The notes under the pieces were generated by a model. It saw only the letters and a list, made by a program, of their open reading frames with translations, searched no databases and was not told the origin of the DNA. Shown here piece after piece: positions 13,344-21,250 of a DNA stretch of 64,000 bases. Location of the stretch: the NCBI RefSeq assembly GCF_900168165.1, contig NZ_FUYV01000007.1, positions 1 to 64,000 of the forward strand, given 5' to 3'. Made by a program: the position numbers and the translations under genes. The DNA comes from Alkalitalea saponilacus. Lineage in GTDB: Bacteria; Bacteroidota; Bacteroidia; Bacteroidales; Marinilabiliaceae. How positions within the stretch are numbered: the stretch's first letter is position 1; each line of letters opens with the position of its first letter.

Positions 13344-15024
13344 TAACTAAATTACCTAAATTAACACCAACCTTTGCTAATATCCATTCTACTAAATCTT
13401 TATCCAAACCTAAAGAATATAACCGTTTTACAGTTGCTTCAGCATCATTATTTAAAGATCTTTCTATCAGCCTACTATATCTGCATCTTGACTTCAACAA
13501 TCTATTCGCTAAAAAATTCGTCAGAAAAGCTTGCCCACAATCAAAAATCACTGTTTCATAATCATATCTCATACCTCCCATCTCAAGAAAAGCCATATTC
13601 AAACAAGTCATTGTACTTGCCTGTAACCAGCTGGAATGAAAAGTTTCTACCCCGCTGTAAACAGCAGATCTCCAATCTATGAAATCATATGCATCCTCAA
13701 CACTTGTACCACCCAAAGTTAACAATGCCATTTGCAAAGTGATATCAATCATAGCACCAACAGTAAACTTTACTCCTGTTTGCACAACCGTTTTTCCTAT
13801 TCCATATCCTGTACCAGTTGCAATAATAAAAACTGCATCGATTGTAAAATCATTTAAATCATATTCTATATCAAATTCATATATACCTGGCGTTCGATCG
13901 TAAACACTATACATATCTATAAACGGTGTTTTTTCTCTTGGGTCTTGTCTGAATGAATAAAACCCATCAAGCATTGCTGAAATACGCCATGGTAGTTCTT
14001 CAATTCGATTTTCTTGATTGAACGTTAGTACCTTTTCTTTATTAAAATACTGCATGGTTAACGCAACTGCCTGTGAACCTGAAAAGTTCATTTTTGCAAG
14101 ATAATATCCATAACACCAATATATCAACTCATCGCCACAATAATATTTTGTATTACCAGATTTCTCATTCCAAAAAACAGAATTGTCAATACTATAAAGT
14201 ACTTCATCTTGAACGTTAAAATACCTTCGAATATCTAATGCACCACCTTTTAAGGATTCTATTGCAAACAATTGCCTTGATTTCTTATTGTTTAGCAACA
14301 CACCTCTAAAGTTCCAATGTTTATTACCCCAACTATCAAAATAACTCTCAATTTGAGATGGCAGAATTTCAATAACACGAATATGATTATTTGTTATCGC
14401 ACTAATTGTGAAGGGTGAATTTATGCAATATGATGTTGCACTACTAATGCTTTTCAATCCGTCCAAATGTTCTTCGATATATTCATTTGGAAGGAACGGA
14501 TTTCGTTTTACAAAAGTCTCTTTTTTTATTTTTAAATCTAAATCATAATCAACAAAATAATAAAAAGCACTATTCTTATCAGCAGCTTTTTTGATGTTCT
14601 TATCCCATGGATATGGTACTTTATAATCAGCACCTTCAAATGTCAAAATCTTATATTGACAAGAATTATATGGCTCATCAAAAACAATTATCTTTCCTAA
14701 TGCAATCGCCGCCCCCTCACTCTCATCCTGGCTCCACGAAAACAAAATCTTCTCCGGGTTATGAATCAAGTCCCATTGGTACTTCCATAGCTCCACACCG
14801 CCTGCATAATCCATGAGGTTGCGGGTTTGGTTTTGGGGCAAGTAGTGTTGGGCTTTGTCGCTAAAGGTGTGGCGCAGATTAAAGGCGCCATGCGCCAGTT
14901 CGTGTGCCAGTAAATCCAAATCTCTTGTTTCAAAGTTAAAAATAAATCCGTAATTCGCTGCTAAAGGCATAAAACCTTTATGGTTGCTGTCCATGTTAGG
15001 TATATCGAGGAAGAATAGATACAA
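13318..15024 (-). CDS. Metallopeptidase-segment protein with a different C-terminus, polymorphic-toxin-like, 5'-truncated
   Basis: The frame is open upstream to about 15063, where a TAA stands just before the point where the similarity to gene 6943-9765 begins; there is no real start, only TTG codons. The first 110 residues nearly equal the middle of that gene: HELAHGAFNLRHTF from residue 41, NLMDY, then WKYQWDLIHNPEKILFSWSQ. After that the two proteins are unrelated. Here the rest has beta-rich parts, a hydrophobic glycine-rich stretch around residues 385-425 (AVFIIATGTGYGIGK), and a helical end, as often seen in pre-toxin and toxin parts of polymorphic toxins. No enzyme motif is recognised in the C-terminus. 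It overlaps gene 13068-13343. Confidence 0.6.
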   Translation of the reverse strand: MYLFFLDIPNMDSNHKGFMPLAANYGFIFNFETRDLDLLAHELAHGAFNLRHTFSDKAQHYLPQNQTRNLMDYAGGVELWKYQWDLIHNPEKILFSWSQDESEGAAIALGKIIVFDEPYNSCQYKILTFEGADYKVPYPWDKNIKKAADKNSAFYYFVDYDLDLKIKKETFVKRNPFLPNEYIEEHLDGLKSISSATSYCINSPFTISAITNNHIRVIEILPSQIESYFDSWGNKHWNFRGVLLNNKKSRQLFAIESLKGGALDIRRYFNVQDEVLYSIDNSVFWNEKSGNTKYYCGDELIYWCYGYYLAKMNFSGSQAVALTMQYFNKEKVLTFNQENRIEELPWRISAMLDGFYSFRQDPREKTPFIDMYSVYDRTPGIYEFDIEYDLNDFTIDAVFIIATGTGYGIGKTVVQTGVKFTVGAMIDITLQMALLTLGGTSVEDAYDFIDWRSAVYSGVETFHSSWLQASTMTCLNMAFLEMGGMRYDYETVIFDCGQAFLTNFLANRLLKSRCRYSRLIERSLNNDAEATVKRLYSLGLDKDLVEWILAKVGVNLGNLVNEIYEKEF

Positions 15025-15084
15025 GGTGTTGTCGTCGGTAAAGCGGTTGCGCTTGTATTGTCGGATAACCTTGTGAGGGGATTA

Positions 15085-15177
15085 TCCCACTCTCGGCGAA
15101 GTTTCTTTGCAAGCAATATGGCAGAGCCGAGCGGAATACGTCGATTTCCGCTACGCTCCAATTCTTTGGTTTAACGG
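15085..15177. repeat. REP-like half plus palindromic element ending AACGG
   Basis: The stretch starts with CTCGGCGAAGTTT, as in the REP-like units at 3369 and 9750, continues with GGCAGAGCCGAGCGG (as in 5491-5507) and ends GGTTTAACGG, 4 bases from the stop codon of the gene at 15182. It separates that gene from the truncated 5' end of the metallopeptidase frame. Confidence 0.55.
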
Positions 15178-15181
15178 TCAA

Positions 15182-15694
15182 TTACAAATCGATACTATTT
15201 TGCACGTAACCCTTAAATAGCTTAGCCCATTTCTCTATTGCCTTATATGCATCGGGATTACTGCTTTTTAATCGGTTAAGTTTATCAGCTACTTTTGACG
15301 CCCAAATCTTTGTTCCTCTATCCGTAATTAAACTTATAAAGTCATCATCGTAACCTTTAGCTAACAGCACATCGCAAAGGGTTTGGTAGTCTTTAACCAA
15401 AAAGGAAGGACTGTACTTATCCTCTTTATTAGGCTCGTCATCTCTCCACTGTCGAATAACCTTCTGCATTCCGTTGACAAATAAAAGACTAGCAACAATA
15501 CTAAGAAAGCCATAAACGAAAGTTTTACCACCTAAAACACCAATAATGCGTAATAAGTAAATTACACTTACCCCCAAAAAATCTCTTTTAGGTTTTTCAA
15601 TTATTGATCCATAATCAACACATAGTATAAATAATACAACTATACCTGAAAGCAAAAAATCAATCCACCAGTGTCTAAAATCATTCGTACGCAT
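15182..15694 (-). CDS. Two-helix membrane protein with a soluble C-terminal tail, unknown
   Basis: The 170-residue protein has two N-terminal membrane helices (about 8-28 and 57-75) with LLRIIGVLGGK at the entry of the second, closely resembling the protein at 13068-13343. It then has a 90-residue helical tail (LCDVLLAKGYDDDFISLI, WASKVADKLNRLK). The tail is vaguely similar in pattern to the end of the toxin-like protein at 13318-15024 (LYSLGLDKDLVEWIL), so this could be an immunity-type protein fused to an effector tail, or the remains of a full module. No known family. Start: ATG 15694, the first in frame. Confidence 0.5.
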   Translation of the reverse strand: MRTNDFRHWWIDFLLSGIVVLFILCVDYGSIIEKPKRDFLGVSVIYLLRIIGVLGGKTFVYGFLSIVASLLFVNGMQKVIRQWRDDEPNKEDKYSPSFLVKDYQTLCDVLLAKGYDDDFISLITDRGTKIWASKVADKLNRLKSSNPDAYKAIEKWAKLFKGYVQNSIDL

Positions 15695-15829
15695 CCTTAA
15701 TAATTATATGAATATTCCTATAAGTTTGCTACGTGGTAATTCTAAACAACTTACGCACTTAAATTTTCAACACTAAGATGCCTTAGTTTTAAAATTTTGA
15801 GAGGTTACTGTTATCACAAAACTCTCAAT

Positions 15830-16351
15830 TTATGGGCATCCCCCGTTCATCGAAGCTTTAATCCGTCGATTAGAGGGCGAAATCTTTTTAACAATTATCT
15901 CCAACAAAACAAGCATAAAACTACCGACCATTAATACAAAAACAATATTGGCCAAAAGGCCATTGTGTTTTATTATTATTTCATCGCCTCTATTTGCCTG
16001 AACAATTATATATTCTCCATGCATTCTATAAAACCATAACTTAACTTCATCTCCTGGCTTAAATGAATCTGCGTATTTAGTATTTCTATGAATAATTCTT
16101 CGTTTAAATGAATCAATTCTGAGAGCCATACAATCATATGTACTATCATTACCTCGAAGATTCGTCATTGTCCATCTACAATGACTATATACTTCAACTA
16201 TTTCTCCATTAACAGTTTTAAATAATGGTAATATTCTAATTCCGTAAACAATGTGAGCGATAATAGTTAATACTAATATTATTTTCCCTAACAAAAACGT
16301 ATTATCCCAGAAAATGCTTTTAGCATCAATCTTACTCAAAAATGTCTTCAT
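15830..16351 (-). CDS. Two-helix membrane protein, DUF3592-like layout
   Basis: The 173-residue protein has a membrane helix at about 20-40, a beta-rich extracytoplasmic part of about 90 residues with two cysteines (SHCRWTM, DCMALRI) and a second helix at about 133-152, then a short basic tail. This order is that of DUF3592-type proteins and of the frameshifted gene at 2857-3332, though I cannot confirm the family by eye. The last residues (SMNGGCP) are encoded by a stretch that contains CCCCGTTC, like the island elements. Function unknown. Confidence 0.5.
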   Translation of the reverse strand: MKTFLSKIDAKSIFWDNTFLLGKIILVLTIIAHIVYGIRILPLFKTVNGEIVEVYSHCRWTMTNLRGNDSTYDCMALRIDSFKRRIIHRNTKYADSFKPGDEVKLWFYRMHGEYIIVQANRGDEIIIKHNGLLANIVFVLMVGSFMLVLLEIIVKKISPSNRRIKASMNGGCP

Positions 16352-16417
16352 GCTCTATATTTTATGCTTACCAACATATTTATCATACATAAATCCAAAC
16401 CCACTTTTAAACCAAAC

Positions 16418-16924
16418 TCAATCTCCATAAAGCTTTTTGTATAACTTATCTTGTTTGAGTTTTTCAACTTCTCTTTTATTTAACTTCATCTTAGGCGGTT
16501 TGTCTTTTTTCTTGCGTGTTAAAAAGAGATAAATATGCTTGAAGAAATTCGGTGGAGGATTATCATCATCAAGGTTATTTACTAATCCATTTACATACAA
16601 CCTGTTTTTACGATAATAGCGGACTAGTTCATAAACCTTATAATAAATGCAGATGCTAAACCCAAATATGGCAATGATAGGTATTGCCATTAATCCCGGC
16701 TTGCCTAAGTAATGCGCAATAAGTTTTACAATAATAGCATCTCGCATTTGACCCGCATGGCCGGAGATTTCTCCTTCCTTAATATGAGCAAGAAGAACCT
16801 CCTCATCGATAAACATATCAAAAATCAATAACCCCAATGAAAGCAAAAATCCGCATCCGTATATGAAAAGATGAGTAAAATATACCGATGGAGGCTGAAA
16901 TTTCTTTATAGGTTGCGGCTTCAT
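16418..16924 (-). CDS. Membrane protein of unknown function
   Basis: The 168-residue protein has membrane helices at about 15-37 and 75-95 and a strongly basic C-terminal tail (FLTRKKKDKPPKMKLNKREV) that should be cytoplasmic. The segment KLIAHYLGKPGLMAIPIIAI before and in the second helix recalls the LLRxxxxxGGK segment of the proteins at 13068 and 15182, which suggests a distant relationship. It is the last gene of the island on this side; after it, core genes begin. I do not recognise a family. Confidence 0.5.
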   Translation of the reverse strand: MKPQPIKKFQPPSVYFTHLFIYGCGFLLSLGLLIFDMFIDEEVLLAHIKEGEISGHAGQMRDAIIVKLIAHYLGKPGLMAIPIIAIFGFSICIYYKVYELVRYYRKNRLYVNGLVNNLDDDNPPPNFFKHIYLFLTRKKKDKPPKMKLNKREVEKLKQDKLYKKLYGD

Positions 16925-16958
16925 ATAACATCGAAATTAAATCAACAGAGCACTCCTC

Positions 16959-17456
16959 CTACTCCACCTCCCCCTTGCCTTCCAGCACGCCATCGTCAGA
17001 AATAAAAGGGAATTCTTCAAGTTCTTCGGTTTTTATTTCAAGAAGTTCTATGAGGGTTTCGAGGGAGTCGGACATGCGTTGAAGTTCCTCCGGAGAGAGG
17101 CGTTTGAGTTTTGAAGAGAGACGTTGTTGCAGCAAATCGGGAGTTTTTTGCAATAATTCATCGCCTGATGATGTTAATGTGATATGCGTAACACGCTTAT
17201 CACCCGATTTTGGCAGTCGTGCCAACAGTCCGTTTTTCTCAAGCCGGCCTATAATCCCGGTTACGGTGCTTGAATTAAGGTTCAGATGTTCCCTGATGGC
17301 ACGTTGTGTGGCCTGATAGTTAGGAGAGTTTTTTAAAAATTCCAGACAAAGTATCTGAGGAATGCTGACGCCAAAATCCTTCTGAACCTTTTTCGACTCC
17401 AGATTGATGGAGCGGACTATACGCCGTATTTTTATAAGGATGCTTTTATAATCCAT
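16959..17456 (-). CDS. MarR family transcriptional regulator
   Basis: The 165-residue protein has the MarR winged-helix fold: an N-terminal dimerisation helix, LEFLKNSPNYQATQRAIREH, a recognition helix around LNSSTVTGIIGRLEKNGLL (residues 59-77) and the wing RLPKSGDKRVTHITLT. Regulators of this kind act as dimers on nearby or own promoters and often sense small ligands; the ligand cannot be read from the sequence. It is the last gene of a minus-strand group with the MBL hydrolase (11-base gap) and the B3/4 protein, so it may be co-transcribed with them. The C-terminus is acidic. Confidence 0.85.
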   Translation of the reverse strand: MDYKSILIKIRRIVRSINLESKKVQKDFGVSIPQILCLEFLKNSPNYQATQRAIREHLNLNSSTVTGIIGRLEKNGLLARLPKSGDKRVTHITLTSSGDELLQKTPDLLQQRLSSKLKRLSPEELQRMSDSLETLIELLEIKTEELEEFPFISDDGVLEGKGEVE

Positions 17457-17467
17457 TTTTGCGCAAT

Positions 17468-18226
17468 TTAAAAACGAAAAACTTCTCCCACAGCAAACCT
17501 GTTGGTCACTTTAATCTGAAATTTGTCGGACAGTGCCTCAAAAGCCGATGCAGCAACATCGGGTCTGTTATTCTCTTGCGATAAATGCGATAAAAACACA
17601 ACTTTTAATTCCGGATGATGATGGCTTTGCAATAACTCGCATGCCTGTGTATTGGATAAATGGCCAAAATCACTTGCAACCCGGGTCTTCAGGTAATATG
17701 GGTAAGGACCGTTCCATAACATATCTTCATCGTAATTGGATTCAAGAAAAAGGGCCTGACAAAAAGCCAGATGTGAAATTACATTATCACAAGCCTTGCC
17801 AATATCGGTAAAAACGCCAACGTTTTTACCTTCATACTCCAGCCGGAAACTGCAAGGTTCAGCTGCATCATGGTTTTTCAGAAAAGTGTGAACCTTAAAT
17901 TTTCCAATATTAACAACATCTCCGGGTGAGAACAACGAGACCTTATCAGGTCTGTTTGGCCCCCAGCTTTTTTCCCACGACTTTTTGGTCATATAAACCG
18001 GGATTTCCAATTTCTTACTCAAAACCCTCACTCCCCGAAAATGGTCGGCGTGTTCATGTGAAATAAAAATGGCTTTAACTTTTCTGATATCTAACCCACA
18101 TTTATTCATTCGTTCCAAAACCTGACGCCGACTGATTCCGGCATCAACCAGAACGGCCTCTTCTCCATTACCTATGTAATAACAATTTCCGTTGCTCCCC
18201 GAAGCAATTGCACAAATTTCAAGCAT
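17468..18226 (-). CDS. MBL-fold metal-dependent hydrolase, YycJ/WalJ-like
   Basis: The 252-residue protein has the metallo-beta-lactamase fold: ASGSNGNCYYIG near the start, DAGISRR, and the metal-binding SHEHADHFRG (HxHxDH, about residues 56-65), then FTDIGKACDNV, HLSNTQACELL and FLSHLSQENN with further ligands. It most resembles the YycJ-type single-domain hydrolases of bacteria, thought to act on nucleic acids, but its substrate is not proven. The gene is complete with the ATG at 18226, 6 bases after the B3/4-domain gene, so they form an operon. Confidence 0.85.
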   Translation of the reverse strand: MLEICAIASGSNGNCYYIGNGEEAVLVDAGISRRQVLERMNKCGLDIRKVKAIFISHEHADHFRGVRVLSKKLEIPVYMTKKSWEKSWGPNRPDKVSLFSPGDVVNIGKFKVHTFLKNHDAAEPCSFRLEYEGKNVGVFTDIGKACDNVISHLAFCQALFLESNYDEDMLWNGPYPYYLKTRVASDFGHLSNTQACELLQSHHHPELKVVFLSHLSQENNRPDVAASAFEALSDKFQIKVTNRFAVGEVFRF

Positions 18227-18232
18227 CCTTGT

Positions 18233-18901
18233 TTATTTTAATCCCTGACAACCAATTGTAATTTCCTTAACTTTTCCAAACTCTGCCAACAAATCTTCAG
18301 CATAATCAATGGCTTTTTCCAAAGCTTCTCTTTCACCGTTATAGGCCGGAATAATCATCAAAAATCGTTTGGTACTTTCTGTCACCATGGTACGAACCGA
18401 ATCACTGGTAGATGTTCCAAAAGCACCGATTTCATCTCTGAAAACCGGAAGGTTTTCAATGTTTAAAGCGCCACGACCAATGCCTTCATAAGGTTCATCA
18501 GTTTTTCCTACCCCAAATGAAATATTCCCGGAAATTTTATCGGCATCATAACCTCCAATAGAAAATCCGGTTTTAACCGACACCATATTAAGAATATCAA
18601 CCATATTATTGACCTGATACAGTCCCTTGCCCAGAGCCAAACGTCGTAATAGGCTTTCAGCTGCCGGACGATACCGGTTAGGGTCTTTGCCCAGTTTTCG
18701 GTAGGCATTTTTTGTGGCAGACACAACAGAATGATTTCTTATAGATTCAGGAGACAAATCCGGAGTTAGCATTTCGCAAAGCTCATTCATGGCAGTCACC
18801 AGCTCATCGTCTGACGGTTTAACATCCACATGAACCAATAAACAACCAAATGAAATTTCCGGAAATGTCTCTGCTATTTGATTTTCGATAATAATGTTCA
18901 T
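18233..18901 (-). CDS. B3/B4 tRNA-binding domain protein
   Basis: The 222-residue protein consists mainly of a B3/4 domain, known from the phenylalanyl-tRNA synthetase beta subunit and from stand-alone proteins. Visible marks are YRKLGKDPNRYRPAAESLLR (about 70-89), NNMVDILNMVSVKTGFSIGG and YDADKI. Free-standing members are suspected of binding or editing tRNA or amino acids, without firm proof. It begins the minus-strand operon with the MBL hydrolase. A TATTTTTG box (TAnnTTTG type) lies close upstream of its ATG on the minus strand, at about 18911-18918. Confidence 0.8.
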   Translation of the reverse strand: MNIIIENQIAETFPEISFGCLLVHVDVKPSDDELVTAMNELCEMLTPDLSPESIRNHSVVSATKNAYRKLGKDPNRYRPAAESLLRRLALGKGLYQVNNMVDILNMVSVKTGFSIGGYDADKISGNISFGVGKTDEPYEGIGRGALNIENLPVFRDEIGAFGTSTSDSVRTMVTESTKRFLMIIPAYNGEREALEKAIDYAEDLLAEFGKVKEITIGCQGLK

Positions 18902-18979
18902 TTGTCAAAAATAGCAAAATTTCCACAAAGCCACCAGTAAGCATACGGCAACTAAAACAAAATTTGCATCTTTGCAATC

Positions 18980-19681
18980 ATGATAAACAGAAAAATACTT
19001 CCGAAAAACATACAAGCAATTTTTTTCGATATGGATGGCGTTTTATACGACTCCATGCCTAATCATGCCTCTACATGGGTGGAGAGTTTTCGCCGGTCAG
19101 GGATTAATTTCCCCGAATATGATGCATATCTCAATGAAGGCCGCACCGGTCCGGCAACCATAAACATAGCATTTGAGAAATGTGGCAACCGCCAGGCCAC
19201 CGAAGACGACATCAAAACCATTTACGATACAAAAACGGAATTGATGCAGGCAGCTCCGGAAGCTCCTATAATGCCGGGGATGAAGGAAGTGGTAAGAAAA
19301 ACCATCGAAGCAGGATTAAAAGTAGTTGTCGTGACCGGTTCACGTCAGCCGTCATTACTGGCTCGTTTGGAATCCGACTACGGCATTTCCCGCGATAATG
19401 TAATCAATGGGTTTGATGTTAAAAGGGGAAAGCCCGATCCGGAACCATACCTTATGGCTCTGAAAAAGGCAAATTGCAAAGCCTCCGATGCCATCGTAAT
19501 TGAAAATGCCCCAATGGGGGTGGAATCATCTGTAAAAGCGGGAATCATCACCATAGCAGTAAACACAGGAATCCTGAAACCTGAGGTGCTATCTGATTCC
19601 GGAGCTTCAGTTGTTCTACCCGGCACCGAAGAGTTACTAAAGCATTGGGGAGAAGTGACCGATTCAGCTATAAACCGTTAG
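18980..19681 (+). CDS. HAD-superfamily phosphatase, beta-phosphoglucomutase-like
   Basis: The 233-residue protein is a HAD subfamily IA hydrolase with a C1-type helical cap. Motif I is FFDMDGVLYDSMP (nucleophile aspartate about residue 17), motif II VVVTGSR, motif III with K of RGKPDPEPY, and motif IV IENAPMGVESS, where the acidic pair is E/N rather than DD. It should remove phosphate from a small sugar or nucleotide; the substrate is not evident. Its 3' end overlaps the convergent yjbQ gene by 18 bases. Start: ATG 18980, with CATCTTTG, one base off the -7 consensus, just before it. Confidence 0.85.
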   Translation: MINRKILPKNIQAIFFDMDGVLYDSMPNHASTWVESFRRSGINFPEYDAYLNEGRTGPATINIAFEKCGNRQATEDDIKTIYDTKTELMQAAPEAPIMPGMKEVVRKTIEAGLKVVVVTGSRQPSLLARLESDYGISRDNVINGFDVKRGKPDPEPYLMALKKANCKASDAIVIENAPMGVESSVKAGIITIAVNTGILKPEVLSDSGASVVLPGTEELLKHWGEVTDSAINR

Positions 19682-20074
19682 AATTAACTTACGCGGACCA
19701 CCATAGTTTCTGAATTCGCATAAATAAATCCCCTGCCACATACCCAAAGCCAGCCTTCCATTGGCAATTGGAATCGTGAGAGACTGCCCCACAAGCGAGG
19801 ATTTAACATGCGCAGGCATATCATCCGAACCTTCCATGTTATGTTTGTATTCTGAATGGCTTTCAGGCACCACCTTGTTCATAATGGTTTCAAAATCTTC
19901 ACGGACGGTGGGATCTACATTTTCATTCAATGATAGTCCGGCGGAAGTGTGCTGAATAAAAATATTCACCATCCCTGCCTCAGGCAAGTGCCCAAGCTCC
20001 GATTCAATATATTTGGTAACAAGATGAAATCCCCGACTAAATTCAGGAAGCTTAATAAAACGCTGTTCAATCAT
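19664..20074 (-). CDS. yjbQ: YjbQ/UPF0047 family protein
   Basis: The 136-residue protein matches the YjbQ family throughout: NIFIQHTSAGLSLNEN (about 42-57), HNMEGSDDMPAHVKSSLVG and LALGMWQGIYLCEFR. Members form trimers with a conserved histidine-rich pocket and have a weak thiamine phosphate synthase activity; the physiological role is uncertain. All conserved histidines and the GSDD motif are present. It is transcribed towards the HAD gene and overlaps its end. Confidence 0.88.
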   Translation of the reverse strand: MIEQRFIKLPEFSRGFHLVTKYIESELGHLPEAGMVNIFIQHTSAGLSLNENVDPTVREDFETIMNKVVPESHSEYKHNMEGSDDMPAHVKSSLVGQSLTIPIANGRLALGMWQGIYLCEFRNYGGPRKLILTVYS

Positions 20075-20628
20075 ACAAAAGATTTGAGATTTTCTACTTC
20101 ATTAAAAAATTCCCTCCTTCAAATATAAATAATTACCGAATATATTTTGAAGGATTTGCGATTAAAAAGAATAGTTCAGGATCTTCTGCGGGAATTCTTT
20201 TCACATGAAACACATATCCTGTTGTGATATTGCAAATTACAAGCATTATAAACAAATACTCAATCTTTGGGTTAGATGGTCATGTATGTTTCTCCCTATT
20301 TTTTTGATACATTTGTAATTCACATATAACTGATGTTGAAAATATTCTTTTATAAGAATATATAGTTAGACTTTTAGATTTTTATATAATAGATAGATGT
20401 GGATTCTTGATTTCATGCCAATTACGCATTTAACAGACAAACCATATCTATATACATATCAACCGAATAAGATACCATAACGAGTTGATGTTTAGAATAT
20501 CTTTCTGATGTCAGACAAAGGTCATCAATCAGGAATCCCAGAATAAAAAATACGTATTACGTATTTTTTATTTACAGCATCACAAAAATTACAAACAGAT
20601 TATTAACAAAGGATAAGAAAAAGGGACT
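20075..20628. other. Long intergenic region upstream of the SIS-isomerase operon
   Basis: These 554 AT-rich bases separate divergent genes. No reading frame or RNA gene could be supported. The one clear feature is the large palindrome at 20545-20569. The region should carry the promoters of yjbQ and of the six-gene operon. Confidence 0.5.
20545..20569. promoter_or_regulatory. Perfect palindrome upstream of the SIS-isomerase operon
   Basis: AAAAAATACGTA and its complement TACGTATTTTTT are separated by a single T: 12-bp arms, 60 bases before the ATG of the first operon gene. It could be an operator; as a hairpin it could also end transcription, but there is no gene directly before it on this strand. 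Confidence 0.45.
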
Positions 20629-21243
20629 ATGATAAACCAGGTAAGAGAATTACTTGAAGCCGAAGCCGAAGCCATAAAAAAAATCCCCGTCACCAACGAT
20701 TTTGAAGATGCAGTCAATCTCCTTTTTCAACAAGTTCATGAAAAAGGAGGCAAACTGATTACATCAGGGATGGGTAAAGCAGGCCAGATAGCCATCAATA
20801 TGGCAACAACCTTTAGCAGTACGGGCACGCCGGCAGTTTTTCTACATCCGTCCGAAGCACAGCATGGAGACTTGGGAATTGTGCAAAAAAATGACATCAT
20901 GCTGCTTATTTCCAACTCCGGTAAAACGAGGGAAATTGTTGAATTAATAGATCTTGCAAAAGGCCTCCGTCCCGATATTAAGTTTATCGTCATCTCAGGA
21001 AATCCTGATTCGTTATTAGCGCAGGCAGCCAATGTCAGTATATTTACCGGCAATCCAAAGGAAGTATGTGCGTTGGGATTAACGCCAACAACATCTACTA
21101 CCACCATGACTGTGATTGGAGATATACTCGTTGTTTTGCTGATGAAGAAAATTGGTTTCAACAATCATGAGTATTCTTTACGTCATCACGGCGGATACTT
21201 GGGTGATAAATCGAGAAAAGCAGCCAACTTAGAAAAAAAATAA
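20629..21243 (+). CDS. SIS-domain sugar-phosphate isomerase, KdsD/GutQ-like without CBS domains
   Basis: The 204-residue protein is a single SIS domain with SGMGKAGQIAINMATTFSST (about residues 46-65), the LHPSEAQHGDLG segment typical of arabinose-5-phosphate isomerases, LISNSGKTREIVEL, and LTPTTSTTT. KdsD converts ribulose-5-phosphate into arabinose-5-phosphate for KDO synthesis. Most KdsD proteins also have two CBS domains, which are absent here, so the short type or a related ketose isomerase is possible. It is the first of six closely spaced plus-strand genes and is 7 bases from the phosphohexomutase gene, which supports a role in sugar-phosphate supply. Confidence 0.8.
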   Translation: MINQVRELLEAEAEAIKKIPVTNDFEDAVNLLFQQVHEKGGKLITSGMGKAGQIAINMATTFSSTGTPAVFLHPSEAQHGDLGIVQKNDIMLLISNSGKTREIVELIDLAKGLRPDIKFIVISGNPDSLLAQAANVSIFTGNPKEVCALGLTPTTSTTTMTVIGDILVVLLMKKIGFNNHEYSLRHHGGYLGDKSRKAANLEKK

Positions 21244-21250
21244 CAACATT

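Noticed and set aside
1315-15177. Integron cassette array with attC sites
   Set aside because: The spacer ends are CCGTT...AACGG, so AAC and GTT are the wrong way round, and GTTGGCG or GTTGGTG do not fit GTTRRRY. No integron integrase is in the window.
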